From contig NZ_JBPDIH010000002.1 of assembly GCF_052030545.1 (NCBI RefSeq), positions 434,001 to 498,000 of the forward strand: 64,000 nt of DNA. The letters are read 5' to 3'. This stretch comes from CANMXU01 sp052030545 (GTDB taxonomy: Bacteria > Pseudomonadota > Gammaproteobacteria > Enterobacterales > Alteromonadaceae). The translations under genes and the position numbers were made by a program. This document shows positions 16,825 through 25,213 of the stretch, piece by piece. Each line of letters begins with the position of its first letter. Position 1 is the stretch's first letter. A model generated the notes under the pieces. It worked only from the letters and a program-made list of their open reading frames with translations, was not told the DNA's origin and searched no databases.

Positions 16825-17991
16825 CTAACCATCAAAGCTTAGGTGCTGCTTGCGAAATGCGAGTGGCGTCATTCCAAATTGCCGTTTGAAGAAATGGTTA
16901 AAATACTGAGCACTATTAAAGCCACACAATGAAGCTATTTCATACAAGGGTATAACTGACTTTATTAGCTCATTTTTTGCAAACCTCATCCGTATATTTA
17001 GCAACTCAGTATGTGCAGTGTGACCAAATTCTTGTCTAAATTTAGCATCTAAAGTACGTCGCGTAATACCACAAGTATCAGAGGCGCTTTCTACACAATA
17101 ATAGCGGTTAGACAGGTTGTTAAGCATTTCACTTAGTGCAACTCTAACGACAGCATCGTTCACGGCTAAATTGTCGGTACTCCTTCTTGAAGTTACACCA
17201 GAAGGTACAATTTTTTGATTACTCGACTGGATTGATTCACCTGTAAGTATACGCTGAAGCAATTTAGCCCCCTCGTAACCCAACCGTTCTACATTATGGT
17301 TAATACTCGACAGCGGTACCTGTAAAGAATTGGCGATCAAATCATTATTATCCACACCTAAAATTGCCACCTGTTCAGGTACTTGAATATTATTGTTAAT
17401 GCAGGCTTCAAGTACGATACTCGCATCAAGATCGCGTGTTGCCATTATTGCCGTTGGTGTACTCGTATTTTTTAGATGTTGTACTAGCTTCATCGATTTA
17501 TCTGCCCAACTCCCTTGAGTATTTCGCATAGTCCAGTCACTTATCGATAATGCTTTACTTTCAATGGCGCTAAAAAAACCTACTTTTCGTTCACTAGCCA
17601 CTTTGTCATCGGTGGTTGAAAAAAAGGCAAAGTGTTTATAGCCTTTTGCTAAATAATAATGGGCCGCTGTTTTACCTATCATATGATTATCAGCCGTAAC
17701 TCGCGGCGCCATTATATCTTCCCTTAGTATTGATAAATCAACAAAGGGCACGCCAGTTTCTAAAACAAAGTCGACCACTGAATTATCATGAGTTAACAGG
17801 CTAACTATGCCATCGCCTTGCCAACCATGTGGAATATTACCAGTAATTGCCATTTCACAATTTAAGTGCCAATTATGTTTAGCGGCAAAGTTCGCCACAC
17901 CGCGATGTGTTCGGTGATCGTATCGCGATAACGCTAGTAGTACGCGCGGGCTATCACTTCGTTCATGTATCAGTTCTGACTTTATGGACAT
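16825..17991 (-). CDS. XylR-type (LacI sensor plus AraC HTH) sugar regulator
   Basis: The 388-residue protein has an N-terminal periplasmic-binding-protein-like sensor (about 15-270, e.g. ILGVDNNDLIANSLQVPLSSINHN, as in XylR) and a C-terminal AraC/XylS domain (about 285-385, ending IASLCGFNSAQYFNHFFKRQFGMTPLAFRK). The ATG at 17991 is chosen because GAGGGG precedes it; the TTG at 18009 lacks one. It is divergent from the GH105-kduI-lyase operon and so most likely controls it in response to a uronate or rhamnose-type inducer. The regulated operon is inferred from arrangement. Confidence 0.85.
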   Translation of the reverse strand: MSIKSELIHERSDSPRVLLALSRYDHRTHRGVANFAAKHNWHLNCEMAITGNIPHGWQGDGIVSLLTHDNSVVDFVLETGVPFVDLSILREDIMAPRVTADNHMIGKTAAHYYLAKGYKHFAFFSTTDDKVASERKVGFFSAIESKALSISDWTMRNTQGSWADKSMKLVQHLKNTSTPTAIMATRDLDASIVLEACINNNIQVPEQVAILGVDNNDLIANSLQVPLSSINHNVERLGYEGAKLLQRILTGESIQSSNQKIVPSGVTSRRSTDNLAVNDAVVRVALSEMLNNLSNRYYCVESASDTCGITRRTLDAKFRQEFGHTAHTELLNIRMRFAKNELIKSVIPLYEIASLCGFNSAQYFNHFFKRQFGMTPLAFRKQHLSFDG

Positions 17992-18046
17992 GCGTAACCC
18001 CTCTGTCAATTTCCATATTTTGTAATTTTAATATCATTTATTGCAA

Positions 18047-18076
18047 TTGAAGTCTGCCAAATTTCATTGTTATACT
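18047..18076 (+). promoter_or_regulatory. Possible sigma-70 promoter of the uronate operon
   Basis: TTGAAG (18047-18052) and TATACT (18071-18076) are separated by 18 bases and lie 39 bases before the GH105 start. This is the only good promoter-like pair seen in the 123-bp divergent region. Confidence 0.35.
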
Positions 18077-18114
18077 CAATCAATAAATTTAAATACAATA
18101 AATAAATTTTAAAT

Positions 18115-19329
18115 ATGAAAACGATAAGAAAAGTAGTTGCAACAACTTTGATGGCATTGTCATTTGGTTTAACGGCATGTGCTTCAACATCACCAACCCC
18201 GCCTTCAACTAACGCTATCGCCAAAGATCTGCAGCGCGTAGCAGATTGGCAAATAGCAAACTTTCGTGGCACCTACAGTGGTCGAGAAAAGCCTCATCAT
18301 ATTCGAGACTGGACTAACGGAGCACTGTACGTAGGTATGTTGAAATGGAGCGAAATTGCGGGAGATCCTCGTTATCAAAATTGGTTAAAAGCAATTGCAA
18401 CACGTAGTGAATGGGATATGCACTGGCGGAAATATATGGCCGATGATCATGTTATTGGTCAACTTCATCTTGAGTTATATCGACGCTACAACGATGCCAG
18501 TATGTTAACGAAAACTAAACAACGGCTAGATTACATTATGGCTAACCCAAGCAAACAACCTATTACGTTAGATAATTACAAACATCTAGAGCGTTGGACA
18601 TGGTGCGATGCATTATTTATGGGTCCACCTGTTTGGGCAAAAATGTCGAACATCACTGGCGATCAAAAATACAACAATTGGATGTTTGAAGAGTTTAAAG
18701 CGACAACCGAACATCTTTATGATCAAAACGAAGCACTTTTCTATCGCGACAACAGCTACATAGGGAAAAAGGTTGATGATGAAAAAATTTTTTGGTCTCG
18801 AGGCAATGGTTGGGTCTACGCAGGTTTAACCTTAATAATGGATGAACTTAAACCGGGCTCAACACAATACGCATACTACCAAGCTCTTTTTGTCCAAATG
18901 TCAGCAACCTTAAAACGAATTCAAACACCGAAAGGGCATTGGTCAATGAGCCTTTTGAATGCTAAAAACTACCCAACACCTGAAACAAGTGGCACTTCTT
19001 TTTTCACCTACGGTATGGCTTGGGGTGTCAACAATGGGCTGCTGGATAAAAATGAATACTTACCAAGTATTACCCGAGCTTGGCATGCCTTAACCACGCA
19101 TATTACTGACGAAGGAATGCTTGGCTATGTGCAACCGATTGGCGCAGCACCTGGCGATGCTTGGGCAGATAAAACGGAAGTTTATGGCACAGGCGCCTTC
19201 CTTGCCGCAGGCAGTGAATTATACAAATTACTCAAAGGACCACTCCCCATTAGTATTGCTCGCTCTGAAAAGCTCGACTACGCCATAGCGATAAGCAACA
19301 AAGCCTTAGCGCAAGAATACGCAAAATAA
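18115..19329 (+). CDS. GH105 unsaturated glucuronyl/rhamnogalacturonyl hydrolase (lipoprotein)
   Basis: The protein has 404 residues. A lipoprotein signal (LSFGLTAC-AS) is followed by an (alpha/alpha)6-barrel of the GH88/GH105 type: RDWTNGALYVGMLKW, ADDHVIGQLHLELYRRY, WTWCDALFMGPPVWAKMS, FWSRGNGWVYAGL, TSFFTYGMAWGVN, and the C-terminal YGTGAFLAAGSE. The aspartates in RDWTNG and WCDALFM fit the catalytic pair. These enzymes remove the 4,5-unsaturated uronic acid left at oligosaccharide ends by polysaccharide lyases. First gene of an operon with kduI and a lyase-like protein, so it supplies the substrate that KduI isomerises. Confidence 0.88.
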   Translation: MKTIRKVVATTLMALSFGLTACASTSPTPPSTNAIAKDLQRVADWQIANFRGTYSGREKPHHIRDWTNGALYVGMLKWSEIAGDPRYQNWLKAIATRSEWDMHWRKYMADDHVIGQLHLELYRRYNDASMLTKTKQRLDYIMANPSKQPITLDNYKHLERWTWCDALFMGPPVWAKMSNITGDQKYNNWMFEEFKATTEHLYDQNEALFYRDNSYIGKKVDDEKIFWSRGNGWVYAGLTLIMDELKPGSTQYAYYQALFVQMSATLKRIQTPKGHWSMSLLNAKNYPTPETSGTSFFTYGMAWGVNNGLLDKNEYLPSITRAWHALTTHITDEGMLGYVQPIGAAPGDAWADKTEVYGTGAFLAAGSELYKLLKGPLPISIARSEKLDYAIAISNKALAQEYAK

Positions 19330-19399
19330 TGACAAAAAATACGCTATCGGCATTCAACAAAATGCCGACAGCACCTGCTAACAAAGATGAATTAAAATA

Positions 19400-20230
19400 A
19401 TGAACGTAAAATACACTATAGGAAAAAACGAATATCGCCACATGAGCACACAGCAAGTGCGTGATACATTTTTAATAGACACCTTGTTTAAAAGTGGTGA
19501 AATTGCGCTAACTTATTGTGAGGTAGAGCGAGGCATACTAGGTTCGGCTGTACCAACGAATAAAGACCTTACGCTAGAAGCTGGCGCAAAATTAGCCGCT
19601 GAATATTTTTGTCAACGACGCGAACTTGGTGTGCTTAATATTGGCGGCGCAGGTGTAATTTCCGTAGATGGTTCTGACTACTCAATGGCGAAATTAGACT
19701 GCTTATACATAGGTCGTGGTGCAAAAAACATTCGCTTTAGCAGTACCTGTAAAACAACGCCAGCTAAGTATTATTTACTAAGCTACCCTGCTCATGCGAG
19801 TTACCCCACAACGCATGCGTCGCAGCAAGACGCTACCCCCATAGAATTAGGGGCACAAGAAGATGCTAATCAACGCACTATTTTTCAGTACATTCACCCT
19901 AATGGCATTCAAAGCTGCCAATTAGTTATGGGTTATACAAAATTAAAATCTGGCAGTGTTTGGAATACCATGCCAGCACATACGCACGAACGACGCACCG
20001 AAGTCTATATGTATTTTGATATTGCCCCTGAAAACGTAGTGTTTCACTTTATGGGGCCACAAGACGAAACGCGACATATTGCAGTACACAATCAGCAAGC
20101 TGTTGTATCGCCAATGTGGTCGATTCATTCTGGCTGTGGCACACAAGCATATAGCTTTTGTTGGGGGATGGGCGGTGAAAACCAGCGTTTCGACGACATG
20201 GACCACATCGAAAAAACCTCGCTTCGATAA
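19400..20230 (+). CDS. kduI: 5-dehydro-4-deoxy-D-glucuronate isomerase (KduI)
   Basis: The 276-residue cupin enzyme is the usual KduI length and matches its conserved blocks: RRELGVLNIGGAG, YIGRGAKNIRF, WNTMPAHTHERRTEVYMYFD (zinc histidines and glutamate), ETRHIAVHNQQAVVSPMWSIHSG and a C-terminal FDDMDHI. It converts 5-keto-4-deoxyuronate, formed from unsaturated uronic acid, to 2,5-diketo-3-deoxygluconate in the cytosol. Lies 70 bp after the GH105 gene and 61 bp before the lyase gene. KduD and KDG kinase/aldolase are not in this window. Confidence 0.95.
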   Translation: MNVKYTIGKNEYRHMSTQQVRDTFLIDTLFKSGEIALTYCEVERGILGSAVPTNKDLTLEAGAKLAAEYFCQRRELGVLNIGGAGVISVDGSDYSMAKLDCLYIGRGAKNIRFSSTCKTTPAKYYLLSYPAHASYPTTHASQQDATPIELGAQEDANQRTIFQYIHPNGIQSCQLVMGYTKLKSGSVWNTMPAHTHERRTEVYMYFDIAPENVVFHFMGPQDETRHIAVHNQQAVVSPMWSIHSGCGTQAYSFCWGMGGENQRFDDMDHIEKTSLR

Positions 20231-20291
20231 TGAAATATTCACCATCTGAACAGCTAAGTTGAAATTTCACATTTTTATACAGGTTTAAGCC

Positions 20292-21704
20292 ATGAAAAAA
20301 GCAGTTAAACAATTTTCATCGACACGCGTATTAGCCTTCGTAATTGGGTTGTTGACGCCACTTTTGAGCGTAGCAAAGCCGATAGTATTAAATAACAATG
20401 CCGGTTGGTGTTGGTATCAAGACGAGCGCGTTATTGTTCACAATGGCAAACTATTTTTTGCTTCTGTTGCAAGTATTTTGGGCACTGATGGCAAAAATCG
20501 CAGTGGGAATATCGAAGTTGGAAGTTATCACTTATCAGGACAATCAGCGCCAACAATAAGCCAAATGCACGATGGCTTAGAAGACGACGATCACAACGTT
20601 CCTGCTTTACTTGCCCTGCCCGATAACAACGTGCTAGCGGTATATTCAAAACATAATACTGATCGAATGGTACGTTATCGCATAACATCAAGTCCTAATC
20701 AGCCGAACAACTGGCAAAATGAAGTCGCGCTTAAGCGAAAAGACAAGGTTACTTACGCCAACTTAATGCGATTAAGTAACGAAAATAACGGCAAAGGTCG
20801 TATTTATAATTTCTACCGTGGCATTAACTTTAACCCGACATTTGATACTTCAGATGACAACGGTAAAACGTGGTCCAAAGGTACGCACTTCATCACTAAT
20901 AAAGGTCGTCCGTATGTAAAATATATTTCAAATGACAAAGACAAAATTCACTTTGTCACCACCGAACAACACCCTCGTGTATTCGACAATAGTATTTATC
21001 ATGGCTATATCAAAAACGGTGACGTATTCAAAACAGACGGTACTTTTATTCAACATATAAACGACGGACCATTTGAGCCAACCGCGCTCACTAAAGTTTA
21101 TCAAGGCGGTAAAGACAACGTAGCATGGACAACCGATTTACATATCGATGAAAATGGCCATCCATTTACAGTATTTTCGGTGCAAATGAATGACAGCACC
21201 AAAAACCGCTGGCAAGGCGAAATGCATGGCGATGACATGCGTTACTATCTTGCCAAATGGGTTGAACCTAGCTGGTGGCAACTAGGACAAAAAGCAAAAT
21301 GGCAAGTCAATGAAATCGCTTATGCGGGGTCGCGCTTATACAACAAAGAACAAGACTACACGGGCTTGGCAGCATTAAACCCACAAAACGCAAATGAAAT
21401 GGTCATTTCTACCAATGCGGATCCAACAACAGGTGAACCACTAATAAGCAAAGCCGATGGTAAACGTCATTGGGAGCTATTTAAAGGCACATCAACCGAT
21501 AATGGCAAGTCATTTACTTGGGCTGCACTAACGCAAAACTCCAGTGAAGATAATTTGCGCCCAGTGATCCCTGTTAATAAAGAGAACGACAATATGTACC
21601 TTACTTGGATGCGCGGTAAATATGTCTCTTATATCGAAATTGATACACAATTAATGCTAGCAATAAACCCTAAGCCTATTTCGATGCTGGATTCATCGTT
21701 ATGA
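20292..21704 (+). CDS. Exported BNR-4 beta-propeller protein, probable PL24/PL25-type ulvan lyase
   Basis: The 470-residue protein carries a signal peptide (about 1-29, ending SVAK). The start of the mature part (GWCWYQDERVIVHNGKLFFASV) is typical of the BNR-4 repeat family, to which beta-propeller ulvan lyases belong. Two histidines, in DDDHNVPALL (about 100) and YSKHNTD (about 119), and later Y/R-rich blades fit the known catalytic layout. Lyase action on a glucuronate-rhamnose polymer would give the unsaturated uronic acid handled by the two upstream genes. The exact family and substrate need a structure-based comparison; other uronate lyases are possible. Confidence 0.75.
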   Translation: MKKAVKQFSSTRVLAFVIGLLTPLLSVAKPIVLNNNAGWCWYQDERVIVHNGKLFFASVASILGTDGKNRSGNIEVGSYHLSGQSAPTISQMHDGLEDDDHNVPALLALPDNNVLAVYSKHNTDRMVRYRITSSPNQPNNWQNEVALKRKDKVTYANLMRLSNENNGKGRIYNFYRGINFNPTFDTSDDNGKTWSKGTHFITNKGRPYVKYISNDKDKIHFVTTEQHPRVFDNSIYHGYIKNGDVFKTDGTFIQHINDGPFEPTALTKVYQGGKDNVAWTTDLHIDENGHPFTVFSVQMNDSTKNRWQGEMHGDDMRYYLAKWVEPSWWQLGQKAKWQVNEIAYAGSRLYNKEQDYTGLAALNPQNANEMVISTNADPTTGEPLISKADGKRHWELFKGTSTDNGKSFTWAALTQNSSEDNLRPVIPVNKENDNMYLTWMRGKYVSYIEIDTQLMLAINPKPISMLDSSL

Positions 21705-21778
21705 GAAAGGTTAGATTGATACTTTCTTGTTTAATGCTATTGGGTATTGGGTATTGGGTATTGGCGCTTGTGCCATGA
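21701..21778 (+). pseudogene. Lipoprotein signal fragment frameshifted by a heptamer repeat
   Basis: ATG 21701 overlaps the lyase stop (ATGA) and reads MRKVRLILSCLMLLGIG, then runs through three ATTGGGT copies and stops at 21778. Removing two heptamers restores the frame to LLGIGACA, a clean lipobox, continuing MIVSNNTIPTASNGG before a stop. It looks like the start of a lost lipoprotein gene, joined to the transporter remnant that follows. Confidence 0.45.
21739..21766 (+). repeat. Tandem heptamer ATTGGGT, 3 copies plus variant
   Basis: ATTGGGT at 21739, 21746 and 21753 is followed by ATTGGCG. The repeat lies inside the signal-peptide reading frame described at 21701; each gain or loss of a unit shifts the frame. 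Confidence 0.7.
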
Positions 21779-21812
21779 TAGTCTCAAATAACACCATTCC
21801 CACTGCATCTAA

Positions 21813-21920
21813 TGGTGGCCGATATTGCCGCTCTATGTCGCGATGATAATTGCGTTAATACTGGTCACCTATATTCCAGAAATTAGCGAATTTTTACCAC
21901 GCTTGTTTGGTTTGATGTAA
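21813..21920 (+). pseudogene. C-terminal remnant of a TRAP transporter large permease (DctM)
   Basis: The frame reads WWPILPLYVAMIIALILVTY then IPEISEFLPRLFGLM and stop. This is the typical last membrane helix and tail of DctM-type permeases (L..LITY.P..S..LP). Everything upstream of it is missing. A TRAP uptake system for uronates or oligosaccharides would fit this operon, so a deletion seems to have removed most of it. Family call from motif recall. Confidence 0.5.
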
Positions 21921-22276
21921 TACTTACAATCTCATTTTCAGCTAGTAACTTGCCTTAGGCTTTTTAAGCAGGTTATCTGACTTTAACTTGCCAGTGGTAT
22001 TGCCCTTGTGTGCATCAGAAACTTTAATAGAGTGAAGGCGATACAAAGCGATATTCCATTGAACTCAACCTATTGAAGAGGATTAAGGTTTTTCCCATCA
22101 AACTCACACTATCATCGTTAATATTTAAGTAAGGCTTTACCTAAAATAGTTGAAATGATTTAGGTATAACTTGAAGGCATTACCTTCATACAAACCGAAT
22201 TTTACTAACTGTGTAGTGGTCAAGTTAAATTGGCCACGGTTTTATAGTAACACCCATGTACACGATAGCTGTATAC
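21921..22276. other. Gene-free stretch with insertion-sequence-like dyad
   Basis: No gene is seen. At 22211-22232, GTGGTCAAGTTA and AATTGGCCAC form an imperfect 22-bp dyad (18 of 22 symmetric positions). It resembles insertion-sequence terminal repeats and sits between the decayed TRAP gene and a truncated gene, so it may mark an old insertion or deletion point. Confidence 0.35.
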
Positions 22277-22516
22277 TCATATTTCTCTGCTTAAACCAAG
22301 TGTCATAACACTTTCAACTGGCATTAATAATTTGTCAGGACCACCACTTTTTGACTCGTAGAGCTTTATAAAAAGTCCTGTTTGTAAAGGTTGGTTATTC
22401 CAACTAATAGAAAAGTTATTAGACAAACTTTCTGAAGGCATATCTATTGAAATAGAAGCCTTGGTTCCAAGTGAGGTAAAAATAATGCCCACTAATAATA
22501 AAGCTCTAATCAGCAT
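22277..22516 (-). CDS. Small exported protein, possibly a truncated gene
   Basis: The 79-residue product begins with a signal peptide (MLIRALLLVGIIFTSLGTKA) followed by a strand-rich segment with WNNQPLQTGLFIKLYES that looks like the start of a fibronectin- or SpvB-type exported protein. It ends abruptly at VMTLGLSREI, only 45 bases from the dyad at 22211. It is probably the 5' remnant of a longer gene. Not recognised with confidence. Confidence 0.45.
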   Translation of the reverse strand: MLIRALLLVGIIFTSLGTKASISIDMPSESLSNNFSISWNNQPLQTGLFIKLYESKSGGPDKLLMPVESVMTLGLSREI

Positions 22517-22793
22517 GAAAACCCCATATTAATTTTACATACAATCCAATATTTTTATACTTAAACACCACGTCAACATAAAGGTCAATATTTAAACAAA
22601 TAAAATTAAATATTTAACAAGTAAATGGTATTACGAAAAAATACACTAACGTTTCAATTTTCACCGACTCTACTTTAAATCGATCAATATATTGGAGTTG
22701 ATAAAGAAAGCTTATGCTAGTGTTAACATTATTCACTTATTTCTTTTTATATCGGTGTGAAACAAGTCGCAATCGAAAGTTAAAAGACATTAG
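22517..22793. other. AT-rich intergenic region
   Basis: The 277 bases between divergent genes show no gene or convincing regulatory element. Confidence 0.3.
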
Positions 22794-23477
22794 ATGCCCA
22801 AATTAAACAAAAAAAACAACACAATGACGAAAACGATGCAAGTTAAATACGAATGGCGTAAGCGAGAAAAAGCGCTATATTTGCCAAAAAACAAACCTGA
22901 AATGGTTACGGTTCCCCCCTGTAAATTCATTACTATTTCAGGTGAAGGCAGCCCCGCTGAGCCTAAATTCACCCAGCATATCGAAGCTTTATACTCATTG
23001 GCATATACAATAAAAATGGTGCCGAAAAAAATGCCAGTAAAACCCGTCGGCTATTTTGACTTTACCGTTTATCCATTAGAAGGTGTTTGGGATATTAATG
23101 AAACGGCAAAACGTCATTTCAACGGCAGCATCAATAAAGCCGATTTAGTCTATAAACTTATGATTCGGCAGCCTGATTTTATTGATGAAAATTTTTACCA
23201 ACAAATGCTCGAGTTGGCAAAAGCAAAAAAGAAAAATCCACTATTAGATAAGGTTAATTTTGAAGTGATATCTGAAGGCTTATGTGTGCAAATTTTGCAC
23301 CTCGGCTCTTTCGATAATGAACCGGAAAGCTTTGCATTAATGGAAGCGTTTGCAAAAGCTGAAGGTTTGATCCGAATTGCTAAAACGCATAGAGAAATTT
23401 ACTTGTCTGATCCTCGAAAAGTAGCACAAGAGAAACTAAAAACAGTATTAAGATTTCAGGCAAAAACAACAACCTAA
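22794..23477 (+). CDS. GyrI-like small-molecule-binding domain protein
   Basis: The 227-residue cytosolic protein has the block KYEWRKREKALYLPKNKPEMVTVPPCKFITISGEG followed by F..HIEALYSLAYTIKM and YPLEGVW, as in the GyrI-like family (AraC effector-binding fold). Its C-terminal half contains VQILHLGSFDNEP and an EIYLSDPRKV segment that is strongly conserved in that family. These proteins are believed to bind or hydrolyse small toxic molecules; no substrate can be inferred. Translation may start at 22794 or at ATG 22824. It stands alone between unrelated genes. Confidence 0.75.
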   Translation: MPKLNKKNNTMTKTMQVKYEWRKREKALYLPKNKPEMVTVPPCKFITISGEGSPAEPKFTQHIEALYSLAYTIKMVPKKMPVKPVGYFDFTVYPLEGVWDINETAKRHFNGSINKADLVYKLMIRQPDFIDENFYQQMLELAKAKKKNPLLDKVNFEVISEGLCVQILHLGSFDNEPESFALMEAFAKAEGLIRIAKTHREIYLSDPRKVAQEKLKTVLRFQAKTTT

Positions 23478-23600
23478 GCACGTAACTACGGGTAAAAAAT
23501 AATAAAGCACAGCGACTCGTCAAGACAGCAAGGCAATGCAGAAAATCAAGGCAACACGCCAATGTAACAATATGTACAACAAGTTACATTTGGCGATTAT

Positions 23601-23640
23601 TTGAACTATAATTTGCGCTATTGAACTATAATTTGAGCTA
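23601..23640 (+). promoter_or_regulatory. Tandem 20-bp duplication carrying a -10-like TATAAT
   Basis: TTGAACTATAATTTGCGCTA (23601-23620) is repeated at 23621-23640 with one change (GAG for GCG). Each copy contains TATAAT. The second ends 12 bases before the ATG at 23653, so it may be a duplicated promoter core of that gene. Confidence 0.5.
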
Positions 23641-23652
23641 TAGGAGAATGTT

Positions 23653-24096
23653 ATGATCAACCCAGTGAACACAAATTCTGTACCGCTTTCGACCAGAGTC
23701 ATCCAATCTGCTGGTGAGGCTGCTGAAAAAAATGTTGTGCCGGGTCAAACAGATCCTTCTATTGTCGCCACGCCAGAAAACGTTAACAAAGCAGTTGATT
23801 ACGCAGCTGATGGCGTCGCAAATAAACAACAAACCGAGCAAGCTAACCAAGAAGCCATTCGCAGCTTAGTGGTTGATGTAAACCATGCGCAGCATCAACA
23901 AGATCTTGTTGACCAATATATCGCGCAATCAACTGACACCAATGAAAGTTCACCAACCGTCAATGTATATGAGCTAGCGCAGCAGCAAAAGAAAACCAAC
24001 ACGATTGAAACCTTAAGCAATGTTTCTGAGGCTAAAGACAGATTTTCTGATGCGATAACGCCAAGTGAACCGTCACGCTTTCATATTCAGGCTTAA
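23653..24096 (+). CDS. Hypothetical hydrophilic protein
   Basis: The 147-residue protein has no signal peptide or membrane segment. It is rich in Q, N, A and T, with a predicted helical middle (KAVDYAADGVANKQQTEQAN onward) and a low-complexity tail. A GGAGA ribosome site precedes ATG 23653. Similar Q/A-rich small proteins are widespread in marine gammaproteobacteria, but I recognise no function. It is transcribed toward the BASS transporter gene. Confidence 0.55.
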   Translation: MINPVNTNSVPLSTRVIQSAGEAAEKNVVPGQTDPSIVATPENVNKAVDYAADGVANKQQTEQANQEAIRSLVVDVNHAQHQQDLVDQYIAQSTDTNESSPTVNVYELAQQQKKTNTIETLSNVSEAKDRFSDAITPSEPSRFHIQA

Positions 24097-24134
24097 CAGT
24101 TAGTCTCTTTTATTAATGCATAACTTATTTGAAT

Positions 24135-24169
24135 AACTTGAACACTAGCTGCCGGCTAATGTTCAAGTT
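24135..24169. terminator. Hairpin between convergent genes
   Basis: AACTTGAACACTAGC pairs with GCTAATGTTCAAGTT with one mismatch and a five-base loop. It lies between two convergent genes and probably terminates both, although there is no long T run. Confidence 0.5.
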
Positions 24170-24174
24170 AATGT

Positions 24175-25059
24175 CTATTGCTTTACTAATTCACTAGATT
24201 TCCGCTCTTTATAGTTGAGCAACCAAACAAACAAAGCGCCCGTTATAAACATAAGTAACGAATAGCACGTTGGCGCTATCGCCATTTCGGTATTATTTAA
24301 TATGCTCAATGCCACCACTATCGCGGTTGCGCCATTTTGCAGCCCTACTTCTAACGAAATCGTTTTACTTTGCGCTTCGTTTAATTTTGCCAGCTTTGCC
24401 AAGCTGTAACCCAAAATCATACAGACCAGATTAAGAGTAAGTGCGGCAACACCCGCTTGCATGAAATACCCTGCCATCTGTTCAATATTTTTGATGACTA
24501 TGCTGGTCACAATCAAGAATAAAAATACCATCGAAAAACGCTTAACGTATTTTTCAGCACGTTGGGCAAATTGCCTTTTATAAGCATTTATTACCATGCC
24601 GATAGTGATGGGAATTAAAGTAATGACCACCAATTGCAATATGGTTCTCAGCACAGGTAATTCAACTTGTTGCCCTTCTCCCATCAGTAGTTGCATAAAA
24701 AATACAATCAGCACCGGTACTGAAAATGGCGCAATAATACTCACCACAGAGGTTAGCGTTACCGATAACGCAATATCGCCACGGGCTAGAAATGTATATA
24801 AATTTGAAACCATGCCTCCTGGGCATAAAGACAAAATCATCAAACCAACCGCTAATGCGCCTTGTAAATCAAATAACAACACCACAGCATAAGCGAGCAA
24901 TGGCAACATCACCATTTGTGCAAACACACCTAAAGCCACTGCTTTCGGCCGTGTAATTATTAAAGAAAAATCTCTTAACCTAAGCGCTAAGCCCATGCCA
25001 AGCATAATGATAAAAAGTGAGGCAGGAAGAATAATGTTGATCAGAAAACCAGCTTGCAT
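24175..25059 (-). CDS. BASS-family (bile acid:sodium symporter-like) transporter
   Basis: The 294-residue protein has 9-10 hydrophobic spans. Characteristic BASS features are LSLCPGGMVSNLYTFLARGDIALSVTLTS (the first crossover motif, about 80-110) and ISLEVGLQNGATAIVVA (the second, about 233-250), which form the sodium and substrate site in this family. Bacterial members move organic anions such as pantoate or pyruvate; the substrate here is unknown. It is downstream of, and on the same strand as, the LysR gene at 25214. Confidence 0.88.
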   Translation of the reverse strand: MQAGFLINIILPASLFIIMLGMGLALRLRDFSLIITRPKAVALGVFAQMVMLPLLAYAVVLLFDLQGALAVGLMILSLCPGGMVSNLYTFLARGDIALSVTLTSVVSIIAPFSVPVLIVFFMQLLMGEGQQVELPVLRTILQLVVITLIPITIGMVINAYKRQFAQRAEKYVKRFSMVFLFLIVTSIVIKNIEQMAGYFMQAGVAALTLNLVCMILGYSLAKLAKLNEAQSKTISLEVGLQNGATAIVVALSILNNTEMAIAPTCYSLLMFITGALFVWLLNYKERKSSELVKQ

Positions 25060-25213
25060 AATTGTTTTATTTTTATTTTAAGAAGATAAAACCAATATAA
25101 TCGGCTCGTCAGTGTTGTGACAAGCAAACAATTAAAAAACATCAAATTAATTGTACAAAAAATCAATTTAACCCTTAGGCACTTTTCTTTCAAGACATGG
25201 CATTAATTAATGT

